Shown here piece by piece: positions 43,508 to 52,251 of a DNA stretch of 64,000 bases. Both the position numbers and the translations under genes were made by a program. The DNA comes from JANLSE01 sp038214135 (GTDB lineage Bacteria; Chloroflexota; Chloroflexia; Chloroflexales; Roseiflexaceae). The notes under the pieces were generated by a model, which was not told the origin of the DNA, made no database searches, and was given only the letters and a program-made list of their open reading frames with translations. The stretch is from positions 1 through 64,000 of the forward strand of contig JBBQSD010000011.1 of assembly GCA_038214135.1 (NCBI GenBank), given 5' to 3'. Every line of letters begins with the position of its first letter. Position 1 is the first letter of the stretch.

Positions 43508-45379
43508 ATGGCGACGATGACGGCTCCACGTAAACGGCCCCGAATGGGACGGCGGTGGATCTGGATTGCGCTGGCGCTGATTGCCATCGTGATCATTGGT
43601 ATTATTGCTGTGGGGGCATTAAACGGTGGCGCACAGGCAACAGCCGGGACGCCTGGATGGGTGACAGAAGCTGTTGCGAATGGTGCAATTGAGGCATCGA
43701 TTAGCGCGACAGGCAATGTGGCTCCACAGGCACAGGCCGAACTACGCTTCACTGGCGATGGCACCGTGATGGAAATCCTGGTGAAGCCAGGCGACACTGT
43801 AAAAGCAGGCCAACCATTGGCTCGCATTGATCAGGTTGATGCACAACTGAAGCTGGAAGCGGCGCAGGCCGATTATGAGCAGGCCAAGGCTGGCTATGAT
43901 AAACTTAAAGCTGGTTCAACTCCCGAAGAAATCAAGGATGCACAGGCCAAGCTGGCCCAGGCACAGGCAGCGTATGATCAGACACTGGCCAAGGTTTCAA
44001 ATGCCGATGTTGTTGCGGCGCGGGCTAGGCTGGAGCAGGCGCAGGTACAATTGAACCAGATCCGCAGTAGCCCGGTATCGACCGATATGCGTGATGCTGA
44101 AGCGCAATTCCAACGCGCCCAGATCGCGCTCCAGTCGGAGCGCGATAGGCTCTCGCAGGCAAAGACGAACGCACAGCTGCAGATGGATCGGGCTGTTGCT
44201 GACCTGAGTCGCGTTCAGCAGAATTATGCAACCGCCAAACAAAATTGGGATTTTGTGAACCAAACCGGGCAGGATCCAACCAACCCTGAGTCTTCCGATC
44301 CCAGCAAGCCAGGCGAGAAGATTCCGAATAAACTGAGTGATACCCAACGCCAACAGTACTATGATTCGTTTGTTTCGGCAGAGGCGAATCTACGCAATGC
44401 CGAATCAACCGTTCGGCAGGCGCAGGTCGATTTCGATGCTGCCCGCCAGGCGGAGACAACTGGCGTTCAGACAGCCGAGCAGCAACTGGCGAGCGCTCAG
44501 GCGTCGCGTGATAAAGTACGTGGCGGTGAGCCAGCGACATTAGCAGAAGCTCGTGCGAGTGTTGCCAGTGCCCAGGCGGATCTCAATCGGTTGATTGGCA
44601 CCAGCCGTGCCAGCGATTTGGCGGCAGCGCAGACGAATATTGAGGCTGCTCAGTTGGCGCTCGACAAGCTTTCCAAGGGGGCGAATGCCTATGATCTGGC
44701 CAAGGCGCAATCGGATGTGGCGCGGGCAGAGACGACCATGAAGCAGCTTCAGCGGGCGCTGAATCAGACGAGCCTAAGCTCTCGGTTTGATGCAACTGTT
44801 GCACGGATTGATCTGCGAATTGGCGAACAGGCTGGTGTTAATGGCATTATTGCGGTTGTCGATATGCGCAGCTTTCATATTGATCTGCCAATCGATGAGC
44901 TTGATGTAACCCAGGTTCAGGCAGGCCAAACGGTGCGGATTACACTCGATGCGCTGGTTGGCAAAGAGTTCACCGGTAAAGTGACAACGATCTCGCCATT
45001 GGCGGTTAAGAACGATAAGGGTTCCAACACCTATGCGGTGACGGTTGAACTCGATGGGGCTGATGCGATGGTGCGGCCAGGTATGACGGCCAGTGTTCAG
45101 GTTGTGACAACCCGTAAGGAAGGGGTTGTGCTGGCTCCGCGGCGGGCTATTCAAACCGAAAATGGCCAGACGTTCGTGTATGTTCCGAGTGCAAAGCCAA
45201 CAACGCCACAGCCGCAGGCGGCTGGCCCTGGAGCGATAGCGCCGCCTCCTGGTGAGCGCCGGGCGGTGAAACTGGGCCTGAGCAACAGCGATATCGTTGA
45301 GGTCGTGAGCGGCCTGGCTACTGGCGAGAAGGTCTATGTGCCCGATGTTGTTCAGACATTCAATCCGTTTGCGAATTAG
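43508..45379 (+). CDS. MacA-like membrane-fusion (HlyD) adaptor with very long coiled coil
   Basis: This 623-residue adaptor has an N-terminal basic stretch and one membrane helix (about 17-38), then a lipoyl half (FTGDGTVMEILVKPGDTVKAGQPLARI, 81-107). A very long Ala/Gln-rich coiled coil runs from about 110 to 420. The second lipoyl half (SLSSRFDATVARIDLRIGEQ) and beta-barrel region end it. It acts with the ABC genes that follow. A coiled coil of 300 residues is longer than usual, and no TolC-like gene is seen, so it may reach across a thick wall. It is first in a four-gene operon. Confidence 0.88.
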   Translation: MATMTAPRKRPRMGRRWIWIALALIAIVIIGIIAVGALNGGAQATAGTPGWVTEAVANGAIEASISATGNVAPQAQAELRFTGDGTVMEILVKPGDTVKAGQPLARIDQVDAQLKLEAAQADYEQAKAGYDKLKAGSTPEEIKDAQAKLAQAQAAYDQTLAKVSNADVVAARARLEQAQVQLNQIRSSPVSTDMRDAEAQFQRAQIALQSERDRLSQAKTNAQLQMDRAVADLSRVQQNYATAKQNWDFVNQTGQDPTNPESSDPSKPGEKIPNKLSDTQRQQYYDSFVSAEANLRNAESTVRQAQVDFDAARQAETTGVQTAEQQLASAQASRDKVRGGEPATLAEARASVASAQADLNRLIGTSRASDLAAAQTNIEAAQLALDKLSKGANAYDLAKAQSDVARAETTMKQLQRALNQTSLSSRFDATVARIDLRIGEQAGVNGIIAVVDMRSFHIDLPIDELDVTQVQAGQTVRITLDALVGKEFTGKVTTISPLAVKNDKGSNTYAVTVELDGADAMVRPGMTASVQVVTTRKEGVVLAPRRAIQTENGQTFVYVPSAKPTTPQPQAAGPGAIAPPPGERRAVKLGLSNSDIVEVVSGLATGEKVYVPDVVQTFNPFAN

Positions 45380-45382
45380 AGC

Positions 45383-45422
45383 AGCCCTCTCCCCGGCGTG
45401 GGAGAGGGGCAGGGGTGAGGGC
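45383..45422. repeat. Palindromic repeat serving as operon spacer and ribosome binding site
   Basis: CCCTCTCCCCGGCGTGGGAG, then AGGGGCAGGGGTGAGGGC, ends directly at the ATG of the ABC ATPase. The only purine-rich motif before that ATG (GGGGTGAGGG) belongs to the repeat. Confidence 0.8.
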
Positions 45423-46163
45423 ATGGAACCAACACAACCACCACTTATTGAAGTCCGCGATCTCTGGAAAGTCTACCAGATGGGCGATGTTGAGGTTCAG
45501 GCGTTGCGTGGCGTTTCGATCAGGCTCGAACAGGGCGAGATGGTTGCGATTATGGGGCCATCCGGCAGTGGCAAAAGCACGATCATGAACATCCTTGGCT
45601 GCCTGGATCAGCCAAGTGCTGGCAGCTACCTGCTTGATGGTATCGATGTTGGCGAGCTTAACGATGATCAGCTGGCGGCGATCCGCAACCAGAAGGTTGG
45701 CTTTGTGTTCCAGCAGTATATGTTATTACAACGCACCAGTGCGGTTCGGAATGTTGAACTTCCGATGCTCTATGGCGGTGGCGCATCGGACAGGCGAGCG
45801 CGGGCGGAGGCGGCTCTCGCAGCCGTTGGTATGGGTGATCGCATGCACCATAAGCCAAATGAACTTTCTGGCGGCCAGCAACAGCGTGTTGCCATCGCAA
45901 GGGCATTAGTCAATAACCCACGTATCCTGATGGCCGATGAGCCAACCGGTGCGCTCGATACCCGCACTGGCGCAGAGATTATGGGTATTTTCCAGCGGCT
46001 GAACCGTGAGCAGAATATTACGGTTATTCTGGTGACACACGATCCCGAGGTGGCGCAACACGCTCGGCGCATTATCAGTGTCCGCGATGGGTTAGTCGAG
46101 AGTGATCATACGGTGGCTCATCAGGTGCAGGCTGCTACTGAGTTGGAGCAAGTGGCTGAATGA
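45423..46163 (+). CDS. MacB-type ABC ATPase
   Basis: This 246-residue ATPase of the LolD/MacB class has Walker A GPSGSGKST, FVFQQYMLL (Q-loop), signature LSGGQQQR, Walker B ILMADEPTGALD and an H-loop in VTHDPEVAQH. All catalytic residues are intact. I start at ATG 45423; an open extension to 45336 is non-homologous repeat DNA. It powers the two permeases downstream, with the adaptor upstream. Confidence 0.94.
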   Translation: MEPTQPPLIEVRDLWKVYQMGDVEVQALRGVSIRLEQGEMVAIMGPSGSGKSTIMNILGCLDQPSAGSYLLDGIDVGELNDDQLAAIRNQKVGFVFQQYMLLQRTSAVRNVELPMLYGGGASDRRARAEAALAAVGMGDRMHHKPNELSGGQQQRVAIARALVNNPRILMADEPTGALDTRTGAEIMGIFQRLNREQNITVILVTHDPEVAQHARRIISVRDGLVESDHTVAHQVQAATELEQVAE

Positions 46164-46313
46164 CTTCTTTGACAAGGTGGCAACGTGACCAGGTGACCAG
46201 GTGACAGTGCTTGATTCAAGTGGTACAGCTTCGATCAAACGTGTGTCACCGTGTCATCATCACCATATCACCATATCACCGTGTCAGATGTCAGGTTATC
46301 AAGGGATTATCCT
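46164..46313. repeat. Low-complexity TGACCAGG / CACCATAT repeat spacer
   Basis: GTGACCAGGTGACCAGGTGAC (8-nt period) is followed by CACCGTGTCA, CACCATATCA words. The same type lies inside the membrane-protein gene at 8077-8139. AAGGGA precedes the next ATG. Confidence 0.65.
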
Positions 46314-47561
46314 ATGAATGTGATTGAATCATTGCGGCTGGCGCTCAGCGCGTTGCGGGCCAATAAATTGCGCTCGATCCTGACGATGCTCGGCATCATT
46401 ATTGGTGTCGGGTCGATTGTTGCGCTGCTGGCCTTTGGCACCGGCTATGGACAATTTCTGGATAATGAGTTGCGCAAGATGGGCAGCGGCGCGTTCTATA
46501 TCTTCCCTGGCGCGAATACGCGCAAAGTCGATCAGCAACTGGTTCCACAGCTTACTTCAGAAGATGTGAATGCCATTCGTACGCCTGGTACTGTTCCAGC
46601 GGTTGTTGCCGCAGCAGCGGTGATCAATGATCGCGGGACGGTGAGTAGTGGCCGTGAGCGTGGCAACTATAACATCACAGCTGCCGAACCGGCCTATCTG
46701 ACGATCACAACCAATGAATTGGGGGCGGGGCGCTTCTATACCGGGGAAGAGGAGCAGGCGCGAGCACGGGTAGCGATTATTGGCAAGAAGATCGCCGAAC
46801 GCTTGTATGGCAGTGTTGGCGCAGCCGTTGGGCAGCGGGTGCTGATCAATGGGGTTTCGTTCGATGTGATTGGCGTGCTGACGACAAAGCCTGGTTTTGG
46901 TGGCGACCCACAGAAGACGGTGCTGATCCCCTACCAGAGCGGCAAGAACTGGCTGTTCCGCAATCAGTTCGACAGGCGTGTTGATCTATCACAGGTTGTG
47001 ATCCAGGCCAAAAGCCGCCAGGATGTCGATACTGCTGTCCGCCAGGTCACGCAACTGCTGCGGGATCGGCACCGCCTGACATACCAACCAAATGATTTTA
47101 CCGTGCTCAATCTCGAACAGTTGATGGCTCAGATCGGTGCGATTGTGGCTGGCTTCAATGCCTTTTTGGGCGTGGTAGCCGGAATTTCACTACTAGTTGG
47201 TGGCATCGGCATCATGAATATTATGCTTGTCTCTGTCACCGAACGAACACGCGAGATTGGTCTGCGTAAGGCTGTTGGAGCCAAGCGCTGGGATATTCTG
47301 CAGCAGTTTCTGATCGAAGCAATCGTCCTGTGTCTTGTCGGCGGAATCATTGGAGTTGGGCTTGGCTATGCGCTCACACCGCTCAGTTCGTTAATGCTGC
47401 AAGGGTTGGCGCAGGGCGATACCAGCGCACAGGCGGTTGTGACGCCAAATGCCGTTGCACTCGCAACAGGGATGGCTGGGCTTGTCGGGTTGGTCTTTGG
47501 GTTTTTCCCTGCACTCCAGGCCGCACGAATGAACCCAATCGATGCATTGAGGTCCGAATGA
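46314..47561 (+). CDS. MacB-type ABC permease
   Basis: This 415-residue permease has a first membrane helix (about 22-42, SILTMLGIIIGVGSIVALL). A large extracytoplasmic domain (about 45-275) and three C-terminal helices follow, including ISLLVGGIGIMNIMLVSVTERTREIGLRKAVGA, the FtsX-type signature. It starts at ATG 46314 with AAGGGA eight bases upstream. Its TGA overlaps the ATG of the next permease, so the two are translationally coupled. It forms a heterodimer with that protein. Confidence 0.93.
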   Translation: MNVIESLRLALSALRANKLRSILTMLGIIIGVGSIVALLAFGTGYGQFLDNELRKMGSGAFYIFPGANTRKVDQQLVPQLTSEDVNAIRTPGTVPAVVAAAAVINDRGTVSSGRERGNYNITAAEPAYLTITTNELGAGRFYTGEEEQARARVAIIGKKIAERLYGSVGAAVGQRVLINGVSFDVIGVLTTKPGFGGDPQKTVLIPYQSGKNWLFRNQFDRRVDLSQVVIQAKSRQDVDTAVRQVTQLLRDRHRLTYQPNDFTVLNLEQLMAQIGAIVAGFNAFLGVVAGISLLVGGIGIMNIMLVSVTERTREIGLRKAVGAKRWDILQQFLIEAIVLCLVGGIIGVGLGYALTPLSSLMLQGLAQGDTSAQAVVTPNAVALATGMAGLVGLVFGFFPALQAARMNPIDALRSE

Positions 47562-48814
47562 ATATCTTTGAAGCATTTCGAGTGGCGTGGATGGCGCTTG
47601 TCACCCATAAATCGCGGGCGCTGCTGACGATGCTTGGCATTATCATCGGTGTCGGTTCGGTGATCGGCATGCAGGCGATTGGCAATGGATTCAAACAGTA
47701 TCTATCGCGTGAATTCAATCGGCTTGGCGCTGGAGTCGTGTATATTACGCCAGCGACGAATAGCGAAGAATCTGATCAACCGATTGAGCCTCGGCTGACA
47801 GCCGCCGATGCTGCGGCATTGAGTGTGCCTGGTGCGGCACCAGCGATTGCCCGCGTGGCGGTTGAGTATAATGGCTCGGGTATTGTGAGTGCTAGTGGTG
47901 AGCGCTTCTCATATGATATCAATGGCGTAACGCCCGAATTCTTTGTGATTAACGCCCACGATCTGAGCAGTGGTCGCTTCTTTACCGCGGACGAGGAGCG
48001 CAACCAGGCCCGCGTGGCGGTGATCGGCAAGGATGTTGCCACAGAGCTATATGGCAGCATGCCGGCAGCGCTTGGCCAGCGTATTATGGTTGAAGGGGTG
48101 GCCTTTGATGTGATCGGGATTGTGTCGACCCGCCCGAACCAGGCGAGTAATGGTTTTAGCGATCCAGCGAAATCGTTGTATTTGCCATACCAGAGCGCGA
48201 GGAGCCGCCTGTTCCGTAACCAGATGTCGCCTCAGGTCGATGTCTCGAAGATTACTGTGCAGGCTGTCAGTGCTGCTGAAGCGACGAATGCCCTGCGCCA
48301 GGCGACGATCCTGCTGCGTGAGCGCCATCGCCTGACATACCAAAATAACGATTTTAGTGCGGAGAGCCTCGAACAGACAGCTGAACAAGCACAGCGATCT
48401 ATTGCTGGTTTTAGTGCCTTCCTGCTCGTGATTGGCGGAATCTCACTGGTGGTTGGCGGCATTGGTATCATGAATATTATGCTTGTATCGGTGACCCAAC
48501 GAACCCGTGAGATTGGTCTGCGTAAGGCGGTTGGTGCGCGCCGACGCGATATTCTGTTGCAGTTCCTGATCGAGGCCTTAGTACTCAGCCTGGTTGGTGG
48601 CGCGATTGGGGTTGGTTTGGGCTATCTGCTCTCGTTTGCTGGAACATTCGTGATGCGTGCGGTTTTTCTGGCAGAGGGAACCAGCGCAATTGTGACGCTC
48701 GACTCGGTGCTGTTGGCAACTGGTGTAGCGGCAGCAATCGGCATCATCTTTGGGCTATTTCCGGCAATCCAAGCCTCTCGGCTTCAACCAGTGCGGGCGC
48801 TGCGGAGCGAGTGA
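47558..48814 (+). CDS. MacB-type ABC permease
   Basis: This 418-residue permease is clearly a paralogue of the previous gene: the same helix-domain-three-helix plan, ALLTMLGIIIGVGSVIGMQ at the start and NIMLVSVTQRTREIGLRKAVGA near the end. It starts at ATG 47558 inside the ATGA overlap with the first permease, so the ratio of the two is likely held at 1:1. The frame open upstream of this ATG is the shadow of the first permease. With one ATPase and one adaptor, this is a MacAB-like exporter with a heterodimeric permease. Confidence 0.93.
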   Translation: MNIFEAFRVAWMALVTHKSRALLTMLGIIIGVGSVIGMQAIGNGFKQYLSREFNRLGAGVVYITPATNSEESDQPIEPRLTAADAAALSVPGAAPAIARVAVEYNGSGIVSASGERFSYDINGVTPEFFVINAHDLSSGRFFTADEERNQARVAVIGKDVATELYGSMPAALGQRIMVEGVAFDVIGIVSTRPNQASNGFSDPAKSLYLPYQSARSRLFRNQMSPQVDVSKITVQAVSAAEATNALRQATILLRERHRLTYQNNDFSAESLEQTAEQAQRSIAGFSAFLLVIGGISLVVGGIGIMNIMLVSVTQRTREIGLRKAVGARRRDILLQFLIEALVLSLVGGAIGVGLGYLLSFAGTFVMRAVFLAEGTSAIVTLDSVLLATGVAAAIGIIFGLFPAIQASRLQPVRALRSE

Positions 48815-48953
48815 CGAGTATGTCTCAGCTTTCAGCTCTCAGTTCTCATAAAATGAATGCTTGTATACAACAGACGTAGCCAGGGACAGCAAAAACATTC
48901 ACCTGCACTAAAAGCTGATGGCTGACGGCTGATGGCTATTGAAAGGACATGAT
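48815..48953. repeat. GCTGATG-type heptamer repeats
   Basis: TCAGCTTTCAGCTCTCAGTTC near 48826 and AGCTGATGGCTGACGGCTGA near 48914 both show a 7-nt period. They relate to the stretch at 14680-14706. Confidence 0.55.
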
Positions 48954-49835
48954 ATGCCCGATACTGTAACGTTGGTCGAGAATACTGGCTGGAACACACG
49001 AATTCTGGTGTGTCGCTGTGGGCCATTGGTCGATGTGTTTGTGGTTGTGACCCAGCGCTTCGTTATTCTTGTTGATACGCTGGTTGGCCCGGAAACAGGT
49101 GCCGCCCTGCTTGCGATTGCACAGCCATACCTGAGTGGGCGGCAACTGCTGGCGATCAATACCCATGCCGATTGGGATCATGCCTGGGGCAATCAGGTGT
49201 TTGCTGGGCCGGATGCGCTGCACCCCGCGCCAATTATTGCAACCCACCGCTGTGCGGAACGGCTGCGTTCGGCTGAAGCGCAACAACGGCTTGAACAGAT
49301 GCGTGCCAAGGAACCTGGCCGTTTTGGTGCGACCCGCCTTGAGCGGCCGACAGTATTGTTCGAGGATCGGCTGGTGATTGATGGCGGCGATCTGACGCTG
49401 GAGCTGTTTGCGACACCTGGGCACCAGCCGGATCACCTTTCGATCTGGATTCCAGAAATCGGCATGCTATTGGCTGGCGATGCCGCCGAAGCGCCATTCC
49501 CGTTTGCACAATCGGCGGCATCGCTCCCACAGATTCGCTCATCGATCACGCACATGATCGCACTCCAACCACAACAGGTGTTGTATTGCCACGCGCCAGT
49601 AACCGCTGGTCCACAGCTTTTGCTGGCGAATGCGGCCTATTTCGATGAACTTGAGGAGCACTGTCGCGCAGCATTGGCATCTGGTGCGTCGGCAAAACCA
49701 GCAGATGGTACCGATCTTGAAGCACTGGTTGGATTGCCATTTGAACAGGCGCTGCCAATGCCAACCGATCAGGTCGATTTCTATCGTCCTGGCCATTTGG
49801 CCCATATTCGTATGATGTTGGAATGGTGTGCATGA
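48954..49835 (+). CDS. MBL-fold metallo-hydrolase
   Basis: This 293-residue metallo-beta-lactamase-fold enzyme has its metal motif at THADWDHAWGN, where a usual second His (HxHxDH) is Asp. Other metal ligands are in TPGHQPDHLSIW, LLAGDAAEAPF and CHAP. The missing His is a known variant in some families but changes the metal site. The start is ATG 48954 with AAAGGA six bases upstream. The substrate is unknown. Confidence 0.88.
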   Translation: MPDTVTLVENTGWNTRILVCRCGPLVDVFVVVTQRFVILVDTLVGPETGAALLAIAQPYLSGRQLLAINTHADWDHAWGNQVFAGPDALHPAPIIATHRCAERLRSAEAQQRLEQMRAKEPGRFGATRLERPTVLFEDRLVIDGGDLTLELFATPGHQPDHLSIWIPEIGMLLAGDAAEAPFPFAQSAASLPQIRSSITHMIALQPQQVLYCHAPVTAGPQLLLANAAYFDELEEHCRAALASGASAKPADGTDLEALVGLPFEQALPMPTDQVDFYRPGHLAHIRMMLEWCA

Positions 49836-49848
49836 CAGATTTCAGAGG

Positions 49849-49926
49849 GTAGGGGCGGTTCGCGAACCGCCCACAATGAAGGCGATGGGCAATGATCGAT
49901 AGGGCGGTTCGCGAACCGCCCCTACA
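49849..49926. repeat. Two GGGCGGTTCGCGAACCGCCC palindromes facing each other
   Basis: GTAGGGGCGGTTCGCGAACC and later AGGGCGGTTCGCGAACCG with the complement GTAG end form an outer inverted repeat as well. It separates convergent genes and could terminate both. Confidence 0.8.
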
Positions 49927-49947
49927 GCCAATGTTCATTTGTTCTTT

Positions 49948-51543
49948 TTATGCAGACGCGGTCACACTCCGTGGATCGCGGGGTGTTACCGGGCGGGGTG
50001 GGAAGGTTGGTTGGCGGCGGCGTGGCGTGCGTGCGGCCAGCACCGATTCGCGGATCGGGCGGCGTTCGACGCTTGCAGGAACTTCTGGACGTGGCGCAGG
50101 AACTGGCTCGATGGCCTCGCCCTGCGGGTAGCCAAGCAGATTCATGATCGTTTCCAGGTTCTGTGGTGCAATCTCGCGAACAACCAGCGCATCGTCATCT
50201 TGCTCGATCACAATCCGGCGCATCTCGGGTGTCAGGCAGTGATGCGCGCCGCCACGCCCGGAAATCATCTGCTGGTAGGCTCCAACTCCAAAGAAGGCCA
50301 GTACATATGGTTCTGCTTCCAGATCCGTTTCCGGTAGCATCAGCGCTGGCTGGCCAGATCGTGGGAAGAAATCGTCCGAATCGCAGGTATAGCGCCCGCC
50401 CAATCGAGCAGGCACAACCTCACGCTCCCAGCCCTCCAGCGGCAGGATCACAAACTGCTGCTCCTCCACGATCAGAATATCTGGCAGTGTGACCATCAGG
50501 CTGCCATTCAGCAGCATCCAATCGGGTGCAGCACCCTGGCCGCGTTTGACCGAGCCAACTTCCATCAGGAAGACACTATGCGATGCTGTGCTATAGCGCC
50601 CAAATTCACCAACAATCGTTGGCTGTGGGATCTGACGAATTGCACAGGCTGCGGCAGTCAGGCGCATCAGCCGCTCCAGAAACCCTGCGTAATCGAATGC
50701 AAAGTCGATGGTATAGGCCGAGGTTGGCATTCCACCGCCAAAATTGAACATATGTAAACTCGGAGCCAGGGCATGCAGCGCAGCATATTCTGCCACCGAA
50801 TGCTGCAAACGCGCCTCCCAGGCAATTGCATCCTCGATCTGCGAGCCAACCATCGCGTGGTATAGCACAATCTGGTGCTGGGTTCCCGCCAGTTGCTGCG
50901 CGATCCGCCCGATTTCAGCCTGAGTCAGGCCGAAACGCTCCCCGCCGGGGTGGCCTGGATCAATAACATCCGGGGCGAAGCGAGCACGCACGCCAAATTT
51001 CCATGGCCCGGCATAGCGCGTCAGAAACTGCTCCAGCTCCTCTGAGTCATCCAGAATCGGCACCAGATTCTCGAAGCCAGCTCGCCTGAGTGCGACAATC
51101 GCATCGATATAGGCACGATCCTTGGAACCATTACAGAAGATAGAGCGATCACTGGGGATTGTGCCCTGCCGCCACAGGTGATGGGCGATCACCACATCAG
51201 ACGCTGCCGAGGTTTCGTGGTGCGCACCTGCGTTGAGAGCCGTCCGAACGACCTCTTCCGCAAAATTCGCCTTGGTTGCATAGGCATAGAGAAACTGGCC
51301 GGTATAGCCACTGCGCTCACGCGCTTCGGTGGCCCAGCCATGCATGCGATCAATCTGAGTTGTAATCAGCGGACAGTACGCGACTTCCAATGGAGCGCCA
51401 TAGCGAGCAACCAACGCATTCAGATCAACCCGATTGCCAAGCAGCAAATGCCCCGCCTGCCGCGAGACAAAATCGGTAATAATCCCATCGCCAGTAATGC
51501 CGTAACGATCCTGCAGATAGCCGGAGTAAGTCTGCTTGTTCAA
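49948..51543 (-). CDS. speA: Arginine decarboxylase-like PLP enzyme
   Basis: This 531-residue fold-III PLP decarboxylase has Lys91 (AYATKANF) as the likely PLP lysine. HETSAASD, a FNFGGGMPTS glycine loop, GEFGRYS and TCDSDD are also visible; the last matches the CDSD active-site motif of biosynthetic arginine decarboxylases. It probably makes agmatine for polyamines, though a close DAP- or Orn-decarboxylase relative cannot be excluded. I start at TTG 51543 with AGGAAGGG upstream. The frame is open 165 codons further up, but that part covers the leader and terminator and has poor composition. Confidence 0.82.
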   Translation of the reverse strand: MNKQTYSGYLQDRYGITGDGIITDFVSRQAGHLLLGNRVDLNALVARYGAPLEVAYCPLITTQIDRMHGWATEARERSGYTGQFLYAYATKANFAEEVVRTALNAGAHHETSAASDVVIAHHLWRQGTIPSDRSIFCNGSKDRAYIDAIVALRRAGFENLVPILDDSEELEQFLTRYAGPWKFGVRARFAPDVIDPGHPGGERFGLTQAEIGRIAQQLAGTQHQIVLYHAMVGSQIEDAIAWEARLQHSVAEYAALHALAPSLHMFNFGGGMPTSAYTIDFAFDYAGFLERLMRLTAAACAIRQIPQPTIVGEFGRYSTASHSVFLMEVGSVKRGQGAAPDWMLLNGSLMVTLPDILIVEEQQFVILPLEGWEREVVPARLGGRYTCDSDDFFPRSGQPALMLPETDLEAEPYVLAFFGVGAYQQMISGRGGAHHCLTPEMRRIVIEQDDDALVVREIAPQNLETIMNLLGYPQGEAIEPVPAPRPEVPASVERRPIRESVLAARTPRRRQPTFPPRPVTPRDPRSVTASA

Positions 51544-52041
51544 TGTTGGTGACCCTTCCTCTTGGTACGAAACTGCGGAAACACGATGCGAACATACACA
51601 ATGAATTTCGGCCAACGGTACGCGCACGAGCGCAACAAGATACGCACGTTGCCATTGCTGGCAGCGCATATATCGAGCTTGTGCAGCGGACTGTGTCGTC
51701 CACCGCGATCCGGATGGAGTGGCAGTTTCGGAGAGGAGGGCATGAAAAACCCTCACACCAGGTGGTGCGAGGGCGCAGGCGCATTGAGAAGACCCACTAT
51801 GGGTGACGTAGAGCGGCAAGCGCCAACGAACCAGCCCAATGCCCGAAACGAGCATCGCATGCCTGATCGCGGCAAAGTAAGTTGGCCTTACCGTCCATAA
51901 CCCCTCTAAGAATACTCTACCGGAGCACCGACCTGGGCAGCTGTCAATGGCCGCGCCTGGTGACGCACGTCGACTGGAACAATATTGTTGGGCAGCCGCG
52001 CGCCGGAGAGCTCGAATGTCATTGGTGAAATACATCACCAG
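51544..52041 (-). ncRNA. Long structured leader of the decarboxylase gene
   Basis: About 500 nt lie between the predicted transcription start (about 52041) and TTG 51543. Base pairing seen: CTCTAC/GTAGAG (51915-51920 with 51808-51813) closes a branch. It contains hairpins GTAAG-CTTAC (51877-51891) and GCAT-ATGC (51852-51862). An intrinsic terminator follows downstream. An Arg-rich reading frame starts near the 5' end (IRALRRAAAQQ, later SSRRA). No known riboswitch motif was recognised. Confidence 0.55.
51745..51773 (-). terminator. Intrinsic terminator / attenuator in the decarboxylase leader
   Basis: On the minus strand CCCTCGCACCACCTGGTGTG and AGGG form an 11-bp stem (one G-U pair) followed directly by TTTTT. 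It lies about 200 nt before the decarboxylase start and about 270 nt after the promoter, the right place for a transcription attenuator. Confidence 0.75.
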
Positions 52042-52075
52042 CCTTATATTATAAGGCTTTTTTCCTGATTGTCAA
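52040..52075 (-). promoter_or_regulatory. Sigma-70 type promoter overlapping a palindrome
   Basis: On the minus strand TTGACA (52075-52070), 16 bp, TATAAT (52053-52048). The -10 box lies inside a perfect inverted repeat AGCCTTAT-ATT-ATAAGGCT (52040-52058), a possible operator. On the plus strand the same repeat is followed by a T run and could instead terminate transcription coming from the left. Confidence 0.75.
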
Positions 52076-52251
52076 GTGACAATCCTTGATATTCTAGGCT
52101 TACGTGATGTGTTTGGGCGAAGCCTCCGAACTCCCTGTAACGTCTTTGGGCGAAGCCTCAATGATATGGTATATTTGTGCTATTGAATGCAGAACAGGAT
52201 GTGCCTAGAGTTTTGGCGGTTTGCGTCAAGCACACGATGGGGAGTAACGAA
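52076..52251. other. Spacer before the HerA-like gene
   Basis: The word TTTGGGCGAAGCCTC occurs twice here (near 52111 and 52145). GGTATATTTG near 52168 is a weak -10 candidate for the plus-strand gene. Nothing else was seen. Confidence 0.35.

Noticed and set aside
51544..52038. 165-codon in-frame extension of the decarboxylase
   Set aside because: It is open in frame, but it covers a terminator hairpin and has Cys/Trp/Ser/Arg-rich composition unlike the neighbours, and a ribosome site stands just before TTG 51543.
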